Assembly: GCA_035649895.1 (NCBI GenBank)
Contig: DASRIS010000141.1
Coordinates: forward strand, 1 to 46,775
DNA from: DASSUC01 sp035649895
Lineage (GTDB): Bacteria > Actinomycetota > Actinomycetes > Mycobacteriales > Micromonosporaceae
Reading direction: 5' to 3'
Length of the DNA: 46,775 nt
The notes beneath the pieces are model-generated. The model saw only the letters and a list, made by a program, of their open reading frames with translations, was not told the origin of the DNA and made no database searches. Positions 6,495 through 14,471 of this stretch are shown one piece after another (the first letter of the stretch is position 1; the number at the start of each line of letters is the position of its first letter). A program made the position numbers and the translations under genes.

Positions 6495-7436
6495 TCAGCA
6501 GACTACCCGCAGTGCGGCCGGAACGCTGGTGAACTGCACCTTGTCGCGCTCACCCAGGTAGTCCCCGTCCAGCTGGAACGGCTGCGGCCGGGCGGTGCGC
6601 AGAGTGAACGTGGCAACATCATGCAACCGGAGCACGTTGCGGCCACGCGGGTCCGGCCGCCGGGACAGGATCTGCGCCACCGTACGGGTGGTGCTGGGCA
6701 CGTGCAGCACGCGCATGGCCAGCACGTCGAGCCCCAGCTCGAAGGAGGCGTCCGGGTTCGGGTTCACCGGGCGGTCGCCGAGGTAGGTCCAGGGAGCCGT
6801 GTTCTGCACGATGACCGTGGCCAGGTCCGCCTCTGGCGCCTCGCCGGGCCGCTCCAGGGTGATCCCCGGGTGCCGGCGGTCGGTGCCTAGGAAGTACTGC
6901 GCGACCGTCGACCGCAGGTAGAGCGCTGGCGTTGAGACACGGCCGTGCAACCGGGCCCGCTCGACCCGCCGGACCACCGCCGCGTCCAGGCCCAGCCCGG
7001 CGCAGAAGGTGAAGTAGCGCTCGTCGGCCCGGCCCAGGCCGATGGTGCGGGTACGCCGCTCGCGCAGCGCCTCCAGGATCACGCTCGTGCCCTCGGCCCA
7101 GTCCTTGGGCAGGCCCAGCGCGCGGGCGAACACGTTCGTGGAGCCGCCGGGCACCACGCCGAACGCCGGCAGCGCCGCCGGGTCCGGTGGCTCGCCGCTG
7201 GGGCGCGCGGAGAGCAGGCCGTTCACCGCCTCGTTGACGGTGCCGTCGCCGCCGAGCGTCACCACCAGGTCGACTCCTGCGAGCGCCGCCTGCCGGGCGA
7301 GCGTGGCGCAGTGCCCGCGCCGCCGGGTGTACGCCACCTCCAGCTCGACCTCGCTACGCAGGGCGCGGACCAGCACGTCGCGGCTGCGCTCGCTCGTGGT
7401 GGTGGCCTTCGGGTTGACCACGAGGAGAGCGCGCAT
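6495..7436 (-). CDS. Diacylglycerol kinase-family lipid kinase
   Basis: A 313-residue soluble protein of the DAGK/sphingosine kinase fold. It starts MRALLVVNPKA, the nucleotide-binding segment, and has the signature GGDGT at residues 62-66 followed by VNEAVNGLL. The segment FGVVPGGSTNVFARALGLP is the second conserved loop. Members phosphorylate diacylglycerol or related lipids in phospholipid turnover; the exact lipid cannot be read from sequence. The ATG at 7436 lies seven bases after TACAGT on the minus strand, so a leaderless transcript is likely. It is divergent from the small membrane protein gene, only 25 bases away. Confidence 0.9.
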   Translation of the reverse strand: MRALLVVNPKATTTSERSRDVLVRALRSEVELEVAYTRRRGHCATLARQAALAGVDLVVTLGGDGTVNEAVNGLLSARPSGEPPDPAALPAFGVVPGGSTNVFARALGLPKDWAEGTSVILEALRERRTRTIGLGRADERYFTFCAGLGLDAAVVRRVERARLHGRVSTPALYLRSTVAQYFLGTDRRHPGITLERPGEAPEADLATVIVQNTAPWTYLGDRPVNPNPDASFELGLDVLAMRVLHVPSTTRTVAQILSRRPDPRGRNVLRLHDVATFTLRTARPQPFQLDGDYLGERDKVQFTSVPAALRVVC

Positions 7437-7443
7437 GTCGGGG

Positions 7444-7453
7444 ACTGTAGCCT
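7444..7453. promoter_or_regulatory. Overlapping divergent -10 elements
   Basis: Within the 25-base divergent intergenic region, TACAGT (7449-7444, minus) sits 7 bases from the kinase ATG and TAGCCT (7448-7453, plus) sits 8 bases from the membrane-protein GTG. The two hexamers share two bases, so both promoters cannot easily be occupied at once. Confidence 0.5.
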
Positions 7454-7461
7454 AGGGCGCC

Positions 7462-7857
7462 GTGACCGAGCGCTCACCCCACGCTGCCCTGCCCGGCCCG
7501 CTCCGGGGGGCGGTCGGGCTGCTCGCGGCCGAGGCCACCGCCGTCGTGCTCGTCGTGGCCTACCTGGCGTACGCCGACCTCACCGCGGACGCGGCGAACC
7601 GGCGCTCCGCGCTGCTGGTGGCCCTCTACGTGGCCCTGGTCGCTGCCGCGTTGGGCGGGCTGGCCTGGGCGCTGTCCCGCCGGCGGGCCTGGGCCCGCAG
7701 CCCCGCGATCGTGCTTCAGCTCCTGCTCCTGCCGGCGGCCTACTACATGGTCTCCGGCGGCCTGCTCTGGCTCGGCCTGCCGCTGGGCGCTGCCGCTCTG
7801 CTGGTGATCGGCTTGCTGCTCACGCCGGCCACCCGGGAGGCCCTCGACATCCACTGA
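7462..7857 (+). CDS. Small membrane protein of unknown function
   Basis: A 131-residue protein with four likely membrane segments (about residues 17-38, 49-70, 80-98 and 101-120), short loops and a basic stretch SRRRAWARS between segments 2 and 3. I recognise no catalytic motif. The GTG start is 8 bases after a TAGCCT box. It faces the lipid kinase across a 25-base divergent promoter region, which may mean shared control but proves no shared function. Its end converges on the RsbW-like gene. Confidence 0.75.
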   Translation: MTERSPHAALPGPLRGAVGLLAAEATAVVLVVAYLAYADLTADAANRRSALLVALYVALVAAALGGLAWALSRRRAWARSPAIVLQLLLLPAAYYMVSGGLLWLGLPLGAAALLVIGLLLTPATREALDIH

Positions 7858-7878
7858 ACGGCGGCCGGCGGCGAGGCG

Positions 7879-8304
7879 TCAGTGCGTCGCCGAGCGGATC
7901 TCCGCGCCGCGGCTGACCAGCCGGATCGTCGCGCGCCCCTCGACCGTGCCGGCGTTGACATCGGCCGCCAGCGCGGTGAGCACCTGCCAGGCGAAGGACT
8001 GCGCTGGCGGCAGCACCGCGGTGCCGACCGTCTCCACCGCCATCTCCACCGCGAGCCCGTCTACCGCGATGTCGAACCGGCAGCTCAGCTCGGAGTCGGT
8101 CGCGGCGAGCCCGAGCAGCATGCCGCACGCCTCGTCCACCGCTATGCGAAGATCCTCGATCTCGTCGAGGCCGAAGTTGAGGCGGGCGGCGATGCCGGCG
8201 GTCGCCGTACGCAGGACCGCCAGGTAGGACCCGTCGGCGGGCACGGCGATCCACACGACGTCGTGGCTCGTCGTGTCGCTGTCGTCGCCCGGCCGGTACG
8301 CCAC
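7879..8304 (-). CDS. RsbW-like anti-sigma regulatory ATPase
   Basis: A 141-residue protein of the GHKL ATPase (HATPase_c_2) type used by anti-sigma factors such as RsbW/UsfX. LDEIEDLRIAVDEACGMLL (about residues 50-70) is the N-box helix with its Glu and Ala/Cys positions. The later G-box region is less well kept (SFAWQVLTALA). I chose GTG at 8304 because it has a very strong RBS (GGGGGGAGG, six bases away) and starts MAYRPGDDSDT; the in-frame ATG at 8349, overlapping the upstream stop, is the alternative. No sigF-type gene is next to it, so its sigma-factor partner is unknown. Confidence 0.85.
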   Translation of the reverse strand: MAYRPGDDSDTTSHDVVWIAVPADGSYLAVLRTATAGIAARLNFGLDEIEDLRIAVDEACGMLLGLAATDSELSCRFDIAVDGLAVEMAVETVGTAVLPPAQSFAWQVLTALAADVNAGTVEGRATIRLVSRGAEIRSATH

Positions 8305-8345
8305 CGAAGTCCTCCCCCCGGGCATTGACTTTAGGGGGTCGGCGC

Positions 8346-8864
8346 TCATCCGTGTGGCTCTCCCGGCGGCGTCGCCGCTGCCAGCTGCCGCAAGGCCGCG
8401 CCGGAGAGCCGGTACGGCACCCACTCCGTCATCGCGGTGGCGCCGACCGCCTGGTAGAAGTCGCGGGCCGGGTTCCAGTGCAGCACCCAGCACTCCAGCC
8501 GGGGGTACCCCCGGCGTACGCACTTCTGGGCGAGCGCGGCGAGCAGTGCCCGGCCGGCGCCGGTGCCCCGGGCGGCCGGGCGCACGTAGAGGTCCTCCAC
8601 GTAGATGCCGTGCCTGCCCTCCCAGGTGGAGAAGCTGCGGAACCACAGGCTGAACCCGACCGGGGTGTCCTGCTCGTCCACTGCCAGGTGGCCGAAGAGC
8701 GCGGGCGGCGCGTCCGCCGGGAACAGGGCATCCGTCAGCTGTGCCGCGGTGAGGTGGCACTGCTCCGGCGCCTTCTCGTACTCCGCCAGCTCGTGCACCA
8801 TTGCGACGACGGCCGGCACGTCCGAGGGGCGTGCCGGCCGTACCCGGATGCGGGGCGCTCTCAC
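8346..8864 (-). CDS. GNAT-family N-acetyltransferase
   Basis: A 172-residue GNAT protein resembling the diamine/spermidine acetyltransferase group. It opens with IRVRPARPSDVPAVVAMVHE and has the acetyl-CoA loop in VRPAARGTGAGRALLAALA; YVEDLYV before it is strand 4, and WVLHWNPARDFYQAVGA is the C-terminal motif of SAT-like members. The substrate is unknown. GTG at 8864 overlaps the sodN stop (GTGA), so it is translationally coupled to nickel superoxide dismutase, an unusual partner. Confidence 0.88.
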   Translation of the reverse strand: MRAPRIRVRPARPSDVPAVVAMVHELAEYEKAPEQCHLTAAQLTDALFPADAPPALFGHLAVDEQDTPVGFSLWFRSFSTWEGRHGIYVEDLYVRPAARGTGAGRALLAALAQKCVRRGYPRLECWVLHWNPARDFYQAVGATAMTEWVPYRLSGAALRQLAAATPPGEPHG

Positions 8865-9265
8865 GCCTGCTTGGTCTCCCAGAAGATCTTCGCGATCTCG
8901 TCGATCTTGTCGAGCAGCTCCTGAGCCACTGCCGCGTCGACCTTGCCCTTGGCGCCGCCGGCGCCGGCCAGCTTGGTCGCCTCGTTGAACAGCTGGTGCA
9001 GCTGCGGGTACTTCTCGAAGTGCGGTGCCTTGAAGTAGTCGGTCCACAGCACCCAGAGGTGGTGCTTGACCAGCTCGGCCCGCTGCTCCTTGATGAGCAG
9101 GGCGCGGGTGCGGAAGTCCGGGTCGTTGTTCGCCTCGTACTTCTCGCAGATCGCCTTGATCGACTCCGCCTCGATCCGCGCCTGGGCCGGGTCGTACACG
9201 CCGCATGGCAGGTCGCAGTGGGCCTTGACGACGGTACGGGGTATGAACAGTCGCGGCAGTCGCAT
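8861..9265 (-). CDS. sodN: Nickel superoxide dismutase precursor
   Basis: A 134-residue NiSOD precursor. Residues 1-15 (MRLPRLFIPRTVVKA) form the propeptide and the nickel hook HCDLPCGVY follows, giving His1, Cys2 and Cys6 of the mature enzyme as ligands. The rest (ARIEAESIK, EQRAELVKHH, LWTDYFKAPHFEKYP, KIFWETK) is the four-helix bundle of the family. ATG at 9265 was chosen for its RBS (AGGAGGGG, four bases away); the in-frame ATG at 9283 overlaps that RBS. The enzyme dismutates superoxide in the cytoplasm once the propeptide is cut, probably by the protease encoded divergently next door. Confidence 0.97.
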   Translation of the reverse strand: MRLPRLFIPRTVVKAHCDLPCGVYDPAQARIEAESIKAICEKYEANNDPDFRTRALLIKEQRAELVKHHLWVLWTDYFKAPHFEKYPQLHQLFNEATKLAGAGGAKGKVDAAVAQELLDKIDEIAKIFWETKQA

Positions 9266-9348
9266 CGGACCCCTCCTGGGCATTGTTGCGATGATCCTTA
9301 TGTCCGGAACCTTACCCCGGCCAGGGCGGTCGGAACGCGGGAGGTGGC

Positions 9349-9663
9349 TTGGCGGCCCCGGTCTTCGCCGTACTCGTGGAAGGCCCTTCCATGGCCCCGG
9401 CGCTGCGCTCCGGCGACGCGCTGCTGGTGCGGCGCGGCCGCCGCGCGCGCCCGGGCGACGTGATCGTGGTGCGCTTCGACGGGCAGCCCGGCCTGTTCGT
9501 CAAGCGGGCGGTGCGGCCGGTACGCGGCGGCTGGTGGGTGGTGGGCGACAACGGCGCCGCCTCCGAGGACTCCCGCCGGTACGGCACGGCGCAGGTGGTG
9601 GGTCGGGTGCTGTTCCGCTACTGGCCGCGCCCCGGCCGGGTCGCCCGGCCCAGGCTGCACTAG
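9349..9663 (+). CDS. sodX: NiSOD maturation protease (signal-peptidase S26 family)
   Basis: A 104-residue protein of the S26 fold without the N-terminal membrane anchor of secretory signal peptidases. Ser14 in EGPSMAP is the nucleophile, Lys52 in GLFVKRAV the general base, and GDNGAASEDSRRYG the third conserved box. In Streptomyces sodX lies next to sodN and removes its propeptide. The start appears to be TTG at 9349, four bases after GGGAGG; a GTG at 9376 is a weaker choice because it would lose part of the Ser box. It is divergent from sodN across 83 bases. Confidence 0.92.
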   Translation: MAAPVFAVLVEGPSMAPALRSGDALLVRRGRRARPGDVIVVRFDGQPGLFVKRAVRPVRGGWWVVGDNGAASEDSRRYGTAQVVGRVLFRYWPRPGRVARPRLH

Positions 9664-9724
9664 GGTCAGCTCCGAGCCCGTCCGCTACACCCGCTGGAGC
9701 AGCACCGATGTCCGAGCCCCGCCC

Positions 9725-10894
9725 GTGACCGCGCCGACCGAGGAACCCGTCTTCATCCTGCACCGCGGCGGGAAGCTGGGGGTGGATGTCACTGTGCCGC
9801 TGGCCACCCGGGAGGACCTGGCGCTGGCGTACACCCCCGGGGTGGCCCGGGTGTGCGAGGCGATCGCGGCAGACGAGACGCTGGTGTACGCGTACACCTG
9901 GGTCGGCCACACCGTGGCCGTGGTGACGGACGGCTCGGCGGTGCTGGGCCTGGGCAACATCGGGCCGCGCGCCGCACTGCCGGTGATGGAGGGCAAGGCG
10001 GCGCTGTTCAAGCAGTTCGCGGGCGTGGACGCGGTGCCGGTGTGCCTGGGCACCCAGGACGTGGACGAGATCGTGGCGGCGGTGACCGCGCTGGCGCCCT
10101 CGTTCGGCGGCATCAACCTGGAGGACATCTCCGCGCCGCGCTGCTTCGAGATCGAGCGCCGGCTCGACGAGGCGCTGCCCGTCCCGGTCTTCCACGACGA
10201 CCAGCACGGTACGGCGATCGTCGTGCTCGCCGCGCTGCGTAACGCCGCGGCGGTGCTCGGCCGCAAGCTGGGCGACCTGCGGGTGGTGATGTCCGGCGCG
10301 GGAGCGGCCGGGATCGCGGTCACCAGGATGCTGGTGGCCGGCGGCGTGAACGGGGCCGAGCTGGTGGTGTGCGACTCGCGCGGCACCATCCACGATGGAC
10401 GAGCCGACCTGACCCCGACAAAAGCCGAGCTGGCCGCGCTGACCAACGGGCGGCGGGTGACCGGCTCGGTCGCGGACGCGCTGGTAGGGGCGGACGTGCT
10501 GATCGGCGTGTCCGGGGGCCTGATCGGTGAGGAGGCCGTGGCCGCGATGGCGCCGGGCGGCGTGGTCTTCGCGCTCGCCAACCCGACCCCCGAGGTGCAC
10601 CCGACGGTCGCCGCGCGGCACGCCGCGGTCGTCGCCACCGGGCGCAGCGACTTCCCGAACCAGATCAACAACGTGCTGGCGTTCCCCGGGGTGTTCCGGG
10701 GCGCGCTCGACGCCGGGGCCACCCGGATCACGGAGGGCATGAAGGTGGCCGCCGCCGACGCGATCGCCGCGGTCGTCGCCGACGAGCTGCGACCGGACGC
10801 CATCGTGCCGAGCGCCCTCGACCCGCGGGTGGCGCCCGCGGTGGCCGCAGCGGTGGCCGCTGCGGCCCGCCAGGACGGCGTCTGCCGCGCCTGA
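9725..10894 (+). CDS. Malic enzyme (NAD(P)-dependent malate decarboxylase)
   Basis: A 389-residue malic enzyme of the short bacterial type without the phosphotransacetylase-like tail. TPGVARVC carries the Tyr-containing region, MEGKAALFKQFAGVDAVPVCL the catalytic lysine, and VFHDDQHGTAIV the metal-binding aspartates; GAGAAGIAVTRML is the nucleotide-binding turn. It converts malate to pyruvate and CO2, linking the citric acid cycle to pyruvate. The cofactor (NAD or NADP) cannot be read with confidence. GTG at 9725 follows a six-codon frame (9708-9728) and has no clear RBS. Confidence 0.93.
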   Translation: MTAPTEEPVFILHRGGKLGVDVTVPLATREDLALAYTPGVARVCEAIAADETLVYAYTWVGHTVAVVTDGSAVLGLGNIGPRAALPVMEGKAALFKQFAGVDAVPVCLGTQDVDEIVAAVTALAPSFGGINLEDISAPRCFEIERRLDEALPVPVFHDDQHGTAIVVLAALRNAAAVLGRKLGDLRVVMSGAGAAGIAVTRMLVAGGVNGAELVVCDSRGTIHDGRADLTPTKAELAALTNGRRVTGSVADALVGADVLIGVSGGLIGEEAVAAMAPGGVVFALANPTPEVHPTVAARHAAVVATGRSDFPNQINNVLAFPGVFRGALDAGATRITEGMKVAAADAIAAVVADELRPDAIVPSALDPRVAPAVAAAVAAAARQDGVCRA

Positions 10895-10987
10895 CTCCCG
10901 CCCTGCCCGGCCTTGCCGCTCGCCCGCTCGGCCCTGCCGCCCGCTCGGCTTGGCGGTGCGACCGGCCCGGCGGCGCCGTCGTCCTGT

Positions 10988-10993
10988 TACCGT
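10988..10993 (+). promoter_or_regulatory. Leaderless-type -10 box (TACCGT)
   Basis: TACCGT lies six bases before the ATG at 11000, predicting that the oxidoreductase mRNA starts at or next to its start codon. There is no RBS upstream, which agrees. Confidence 0.55.
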
Positions 10994-10999
10994 GCCGCC

Positions 11000-11968
11000 A
11001 TGCGTGCCGCGTACGTCTCCGCGTTCCATCCCGACGACCCGCTCGCCGGCCTGGCCGTGGGCGAGCAGCCGGAGCCGGAGCACCCGGCCGGTGACTGGGC
11101 CACGGTCGAGGTGCGGGCCAGCTCGCTCAACCACCACGACCTGTGGTCGCTGCGCGGGGTGGGCCTTCAGGCCGAGCAGCTGCCGATGGTCCTCGGCTGT
11201 GACGCGGCCGGCGTGGACGAGGCGGGCAACGAGGTCGTGGTGCACGCGGTCATCGGTGACCCGGGCGCGAGCGACGAGACCATGGACCCCAAGCGCTCGC
11301 TGCTGTCCGAGCGGTACCCCGGCACGCTCGCCGAGCGGGTGGCCGTGCCGCGGCGCAACCTCGTACCCAAGCCAGAGGGGCTGAGCTGGACGGACGCGGC
11401 CTGCCTGCCGACGGCCTGGCTCACCGCCTACCGGATGCTCACGGTCCGCGGCCGGCTGCCCGAGGGCGGGGCTGTGCTGGTGCAGGGCGCCGGCGGTGGC
11501 GTCGCCACGGCCGCCGTCGTGCTTGCTGTCGCGCTAGGAGCGCGGGTGTACGCGACCAGCCGCGACCCGGCGAAGCGGGAGCGGGTGGCGCAGCTGGGCG
11601 CCAGCGCGGTCGAGCCCGGTGCCCGGCTGCCGGAGCGGGTGGACGTGGTCGTGGAGACGGTGGGCGCGGCAACGCTGGACCACTCGCTCAAGTGCGCCAA
11701 GCCGGGTGGCCGGATCGTGGTCTCCGGGGCCACCTCCGGGCATCTGGCCACTGTGGACCTGCGCCGGGTGTTCTTCCTGCAGCAGGAGATCCTGGGCTCC
11801 ACCATGGGCACCCGGGACGAGCTGGCGGCCCTGGTGGACCTGTGCGTGGCGCGGGGCATCCGCCCGGTGGTCGACCGGGTGTACGGCTTCTCCGAGGTCC
11901 AGGAGGCCTTTGCAAGGCTGCACGGCGGGGATGTCTTCGGCAAGGTGGTGCTCGACCACGCGCGCTAG
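11000..11968 (+). CDS. Quinone oxidoreductase-like MDR-family dehydrogenase
   Basis: A 322-residue medium-chain dehydrogenase with a GroES-like N-terminal domain (SSLNHHDLWSLRG, LGCDAAG) and a Rossmann domain (VLVQGAGGGVATAAVVLA). The four-Cys structural zinc lobe of classical alcohol dehydrogenases is absent, so it is closer to NAD(P)H:quinone oxidoreductases. VYGFSEVQEAFARLHGGDVFGKVVL is the usual C-terminal end. The substrate is unknown. It sits alone with its own leaderless-type promoter. Confidence 0.88.
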   Translation: MRAAYVSAFHPDDPLAGLAVGEQPEPEHPAGDWATVEVRASSLNHHDLWSLRGVGLQAEQLPMVLGCDAAGVDEAGNEVVVHAVIGDPGASDETMDPKRSLLSERYPGTLAERVAVPRRNLVPKPEGLSWTDAACLPTAWLTAYRMLTVRGRLPEGGAVLVQGAGGGVATAAVVLAVALGARVYATSRDPAKRERVAQLGASAVEPGARLPERVDVVVETVGAATLDHSLKCAKPGGRIVVSGATSGHLATVDLRRVFFLQQEILGSTMGTRDELAALVDLCVARGIRPVVDRVYGFSEVQEAFARLHGGDVFGKVVLDHAR

Positions 11969-12093
11969 CCCTCTGGTAGGTCACGCGCGGGCGTGCCGCC
12001 CACAAGACGGCACTCGGCGGTCACCTTCGGGCGACAAGTCCGGCGCAGCTCGGATCCTGAGCGGAGGTGCTACCAGATCCGATCCCATGTCGG

Positions 12094-12106
12094 TACCATA
12101 GCGGTA
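12094..12106 (+). promoter_or_regulatory. mazE promoter with operator-like inverted repeat
   Basis: TACCAT (12094-12099) is a good -10, six bases before the ATG at 12106. The inverted repeat TACC-N5-GGTA (12094-12106) covers both the -10 and the first base of the start codon, a natural place for antitoxin autorepression. No clear -35 is visible. Confidence 0.5.
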
Positions 12107-12339
12107 TGACGATCCAGATCGCCGTTCGGTTGCCCGACGATATCGTCGCCTTCGTGGATGAACGGGTCCGCTCCGGCGCTGCTCCCAGCCGTGCCGTCGT
12201 TGTCGCACAAGCCCTGGAACGGGAACGACGGCGGGAGGCAGGCGAGCGCGACGCCGCTATCTACGCTGCCAGCAGAGAAGATGGCGACCTTGACGACCTG
12301 GCCTCCTGGGCCGGTACCCAGCCAATGGACCTCGACTGA
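12106..12339 (+). CDS. mazE: MazE-type antitoxin
   Basis: A 77-residue protein that opens with a ribbon-helix-helix DNA-binding segment (IQIAVRLPDDIVAFVDERV, then SRAVVVAQALERERRR) and ends with an acidic tail (EDGDLDDLASW, QPMDLD) of the kind that blocks a MazF active site. The toxin gene overlaps its stop by one base (TGATG), the classic antitoxin-first coupled layout. Autoregulation through the operator-like repeat at its start codon is likely. Confidence 0.85.
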   Translation: MTIQIAVRLPDDIVAFVDERVRSGAAPSRAVVVAQALERERRREAGERDAAIYAASREDGDLDDLASWAGTQPMDLD

Positions 12340-12641
12340 TGCGCCCTATCCACCTGGCCACCCTGGACAGGACCCGCCCAGTACTCATCCTTACCCGAGA
12401 ACCGGTGCGGCCATTCCTCAAGTCGATCACCGTGGCTCCCATCACCAGCATCATCAGAGGACTGTCCACTGAGGTCCCAGTCGGGAAGACCAACGGTCTG
12501 CACAACGACTCAGTCGTCTCCTGCGACAACATCACCACCATTCCCCGCGAGGCCATCGGGCGGTTCCTCGGCTACCTGCACCCTGCCCAAGAGCTGGCCC
12601 TGGGCCAAGCCATCGCTGCGGCGTACGACCTCGGCCCGTGA
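12339..12641 (+). CDS. mazF: MazF/PemK-type mRNA endoribonuclease toxin
   Basis: A 100-residue toxin of the PemK/MazF fold. RPVLILTRE near the start is the conserved first strands with the catalytic region, LSTEVPVG and LHNDSVVSCDNITTIP match the family core, and FLGYLHPAQELALGQAIAAAYDL is the C-terminal helix. It would cut mRNA at short specific sites when the antitoxin is degraded; the cut site cannot be predicted. It is somewhat shorter than the usual 105-115 residues but keeps all core elements. Confidence 0.87.
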   Translation: MRPIHLATLDRTRPVLILTREPVRPFLKSITVAPITSIIRGLSTEVPVGKTNGLHNDSVVSCDNITTIPREAIGRFLGYLHPAQELALGQAIAAAYDLGP

Positions 12642-12686
12642 TCGCTTACAGCTGACGGCCCGCTGGGCGGTTGCTGTTGGCTGTGG

Positions 12687-13601
12687 TCAGGACAGGCGCG
12701 GGTAGAGCATCGTGGCGACGTCCAGCGCGCGGCTGCCTGGGGTGCCGCTGCCCTGGGCGGTCCACACCTCCGACAGCACGCCCATGACGAAGCCCCAGGC
12801 CACCACGCGGTCGACCGGGATGGCGAAGCCGTCGGCGAGCTGCTCGATGCGGGTCGGGACGAGCGCGAGCAGGTCCTCCTCACGCCGCCACGGCTGCGGG
12901 TTGTAGAGCATGGCGCCGCAGTCGTACCCGGGGTCGCCGACCACGCCGTGCGGGTCGATGGCGAGCCAGGGCTCGCGTCCGGCGCGCAGCACGTTGTCAT
13001 GGTGCAGGTCGCCGTGTAGCAGCAGGTGCTCTGGCGCGCTGGCGCACAGCTCGTCGAAGAGCTGGCCGGCGTGCTCGACGAGGTGCCGGGGCAGCGGGTC
13101 GTCGCCGGGGAAGCGGCGCAGGTGGGCCCGGAACGACTCGCTCTCCTTGCGGAGGTCGGGCAGCGTGCACCCGTCCGGTACAGCCCGGTGCAGGCGCCGC
13201 CCCACCCCGATGAGGGCGGCGGTGGCTGCCTCGTCGTCGCGGGGCACCAGAGCCGCGGCCGGGCCGCCGGGTTCGGCGCGCTCCAGCAGCAGCGCGCCCC
13301 GGTCGAGGTCGTCGGCGAGCAGCCGTACCGCGCCGTGCCCGCCGTAGGCCCGCAGGGCCTGCGCCTCATGGGCCAGATGCCCGGCTGGTACGCCGAGCTT
13401 GAGCACCGCGGGCGAGCCGTCCGCCCGGGTGGCCGGGGCGACCCAGTGGAAGCTGAGCAGGTAGGGCGCGCCGAGGGTGAGCTGCCAGTCGCGGGCGACA
13501 TCAGCGACGAGCGCGGGCAGCCTGGCCAGCCACCGTGCCCCTTCGTCGGCCCAGGTCTCGACCACGTTGCTGGCCAGGGCGGGCGGGACCAGGACCGGCA
13601 C
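12687..13601 (-). CDS. APH(6)/hydroxyurea kinase-family phosphotransferase
   Basis: A 304-residue kinase of the family that includes streptomycin 6-phosphotransferase and hydroxyurea kinase. HGDLHHDNVL is the catalytic loop with its Asp, and AIDPHGVVGDPGYD contains the magnesium-binding Asp. The N-terminal lobe has FHWVAPATRADGSPAVLKLG with the ATP-binding Lys. Many actinobacteria carry such genes without known resistance, so resistance is possible but not shown. The start is uncertain: GTG at 13601 gives a family-like N-terminus and GTG at 13619 is an alternative. It converges on mazF. Confidence 0.88.
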   Translation of the reverse strand: MPVLVPPALASNVVETWADEGARWLARLPALVADVARDWQLTLGAPYLLSFHWVAPATRADGSPAVLKLGVPAGHLAHEAQALRAYGGHGAVRLLADDLDRGALLLERAEPGGPAAALVPRDDEAATAALIGVGRRLHRAVPDGCTLPDLRKESESFRAHLRRFPGDDPLPRHLVEHAGQLFDELCASAPEHLLLHGDLHHDNVLRAGREPWLAIDPHGVVGDPGYDCGAMLYNPQPWRREEDLLALVPTRIEQLADGFAIPVDRVVAWGFVMGVLSEVWTAQGSGTPGSRALDVATMLYPRLS

Positions 13602-13766
13602 CGAGCGAGCATGGCACACGGCCGGTGCCGGTGCCGTCAGCTCCGTGTCCGCTGGGCGAGCTGTCCACGTGATCCATGGGTGCCCAGAGCCGCATAGCTC
13701 TTGATGGGCCGATCGTGACGACGGGTCTGTCCACAGTGCCGATGGCGGCCATACTTGGTTGCTCGG

Positions 13767-13772
13767 TAGCTT
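13767..13772 (+). promoter_or_regulatory. Leaderless-type -10 box (TAGCTT)
   Basis: TAGCTT lies six bases before the GTG at 13779, again predicting a leaderless mRNA. Confidence 0.5.
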
Positions 13773-13778
13773 CACGCC

Positions 13779-14471
13779 GTGTTCGGCGCCGACTCTGTCT
13801 TCGCGGCCCCGGCCGTGTACGACCCGTCCAGGCTGGCGTGGGCTGCCGCACTTCTCGCATGGGTCCTCGCCGTGCCGATGTATGCCGTCACCACGGTCGT
13901 GGCGACGGTGGCCCATGAGGGCGGCCATGCTCTTGTCGGAACGCTGCTCCTCCAGAAGGTGCGCGCCGTCAGGTTGCAGCCCGACGGTGGCGGGGTGACG
14001 GAGTTTGGGCCAATTCCCTGGCTGTTCAATATCTTCGTCTCCCTTGCCGGCTATATCGGCCCCTCGGTCTTCGGGCTGCTGGCAGCCGCCCTACTTCTCC
14101 GCGGTGCAACCGAGGCGGTGCTCTGGGCCAGTCTGGGGTTCCTGTTTCTCATGTTGTTTATGGTGCGCGGCTGGTTCGGACTGTCTCTCGTCCCGGCTCT
14201 CATGGTGGTGATCTTCGCGACCGCGACGCAGGTGGAACCGCCATTGCAGGTGTTCTTCACATATGTCTGGGTCTGGTTCCTGCTCATCGCACCAGTGGAG
14301 GACATGCTCGTACACATCAGACAGAAGATCTATGAGAGCTCGGGGTCGGACACGAGAACGATGCAGCGGCTGACCCTGGTGCCAAGTGAGCTGTGGTCAC
14401 TCATCTTCCTGACGGGTACGATCGCCGCGCTCGTATACGGAGGCAGCCTTCTGCTGCGCCCCGCCGGCTAG
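13779..14471 (+). CDS. M50B-like integral membrane metalloprotease
   Basis: A 230-residue protein with about six membrane segments. HEGGH at residues 46-50, inside the first long hydrophobic region (VVATVAHEGGHALVGTLLL), is an HExxH zinc site as in the Peptidase_M50B group of small site-2-protease-like proteins. Bases here look less GC-biased than in neighbouring genes. Substrate and role are unknown. A GTG start 6 bases after a TAGCTT box is assumed; no RBS is evident. Confidence 0.78.
   Translation: MFGADSVFAAPAVYDPSRLAWAAALLAWVLAVPMYAVTTVVATVAHEGGHALVGTLLLQKVRAVRLQPDGGGVTEFGPIPWLFNIFVSLAGYIGPSVFGLLAAALLLRGATEAVLWASLGFLFLMLFMVRGWFGLSLVPALMVVIFATATQVEPPLQVFFTYVWVWFLLIAPVEDMLVHIRQKIYESSGSDTRTMQRLTLVPSELWSLIFLTGTIAALVYGGSLLLRPAG

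Noticed and set aside
8305..8349. Longer start for the RsbW-like protein at ATG 8349, overlapping the GNAT stop
   Set aside because: The overlap is attractive, but the GTG at 8304 has a far stronger RBS (GGGGGGAGG) at ideal spacing and gives a family-like N-terminus.
9266..9283. ATG at 9283 as the sodN start
   Set aside because: It overlaps the good RBS of the ATG at 9265 and would make an unusually long propeptide.
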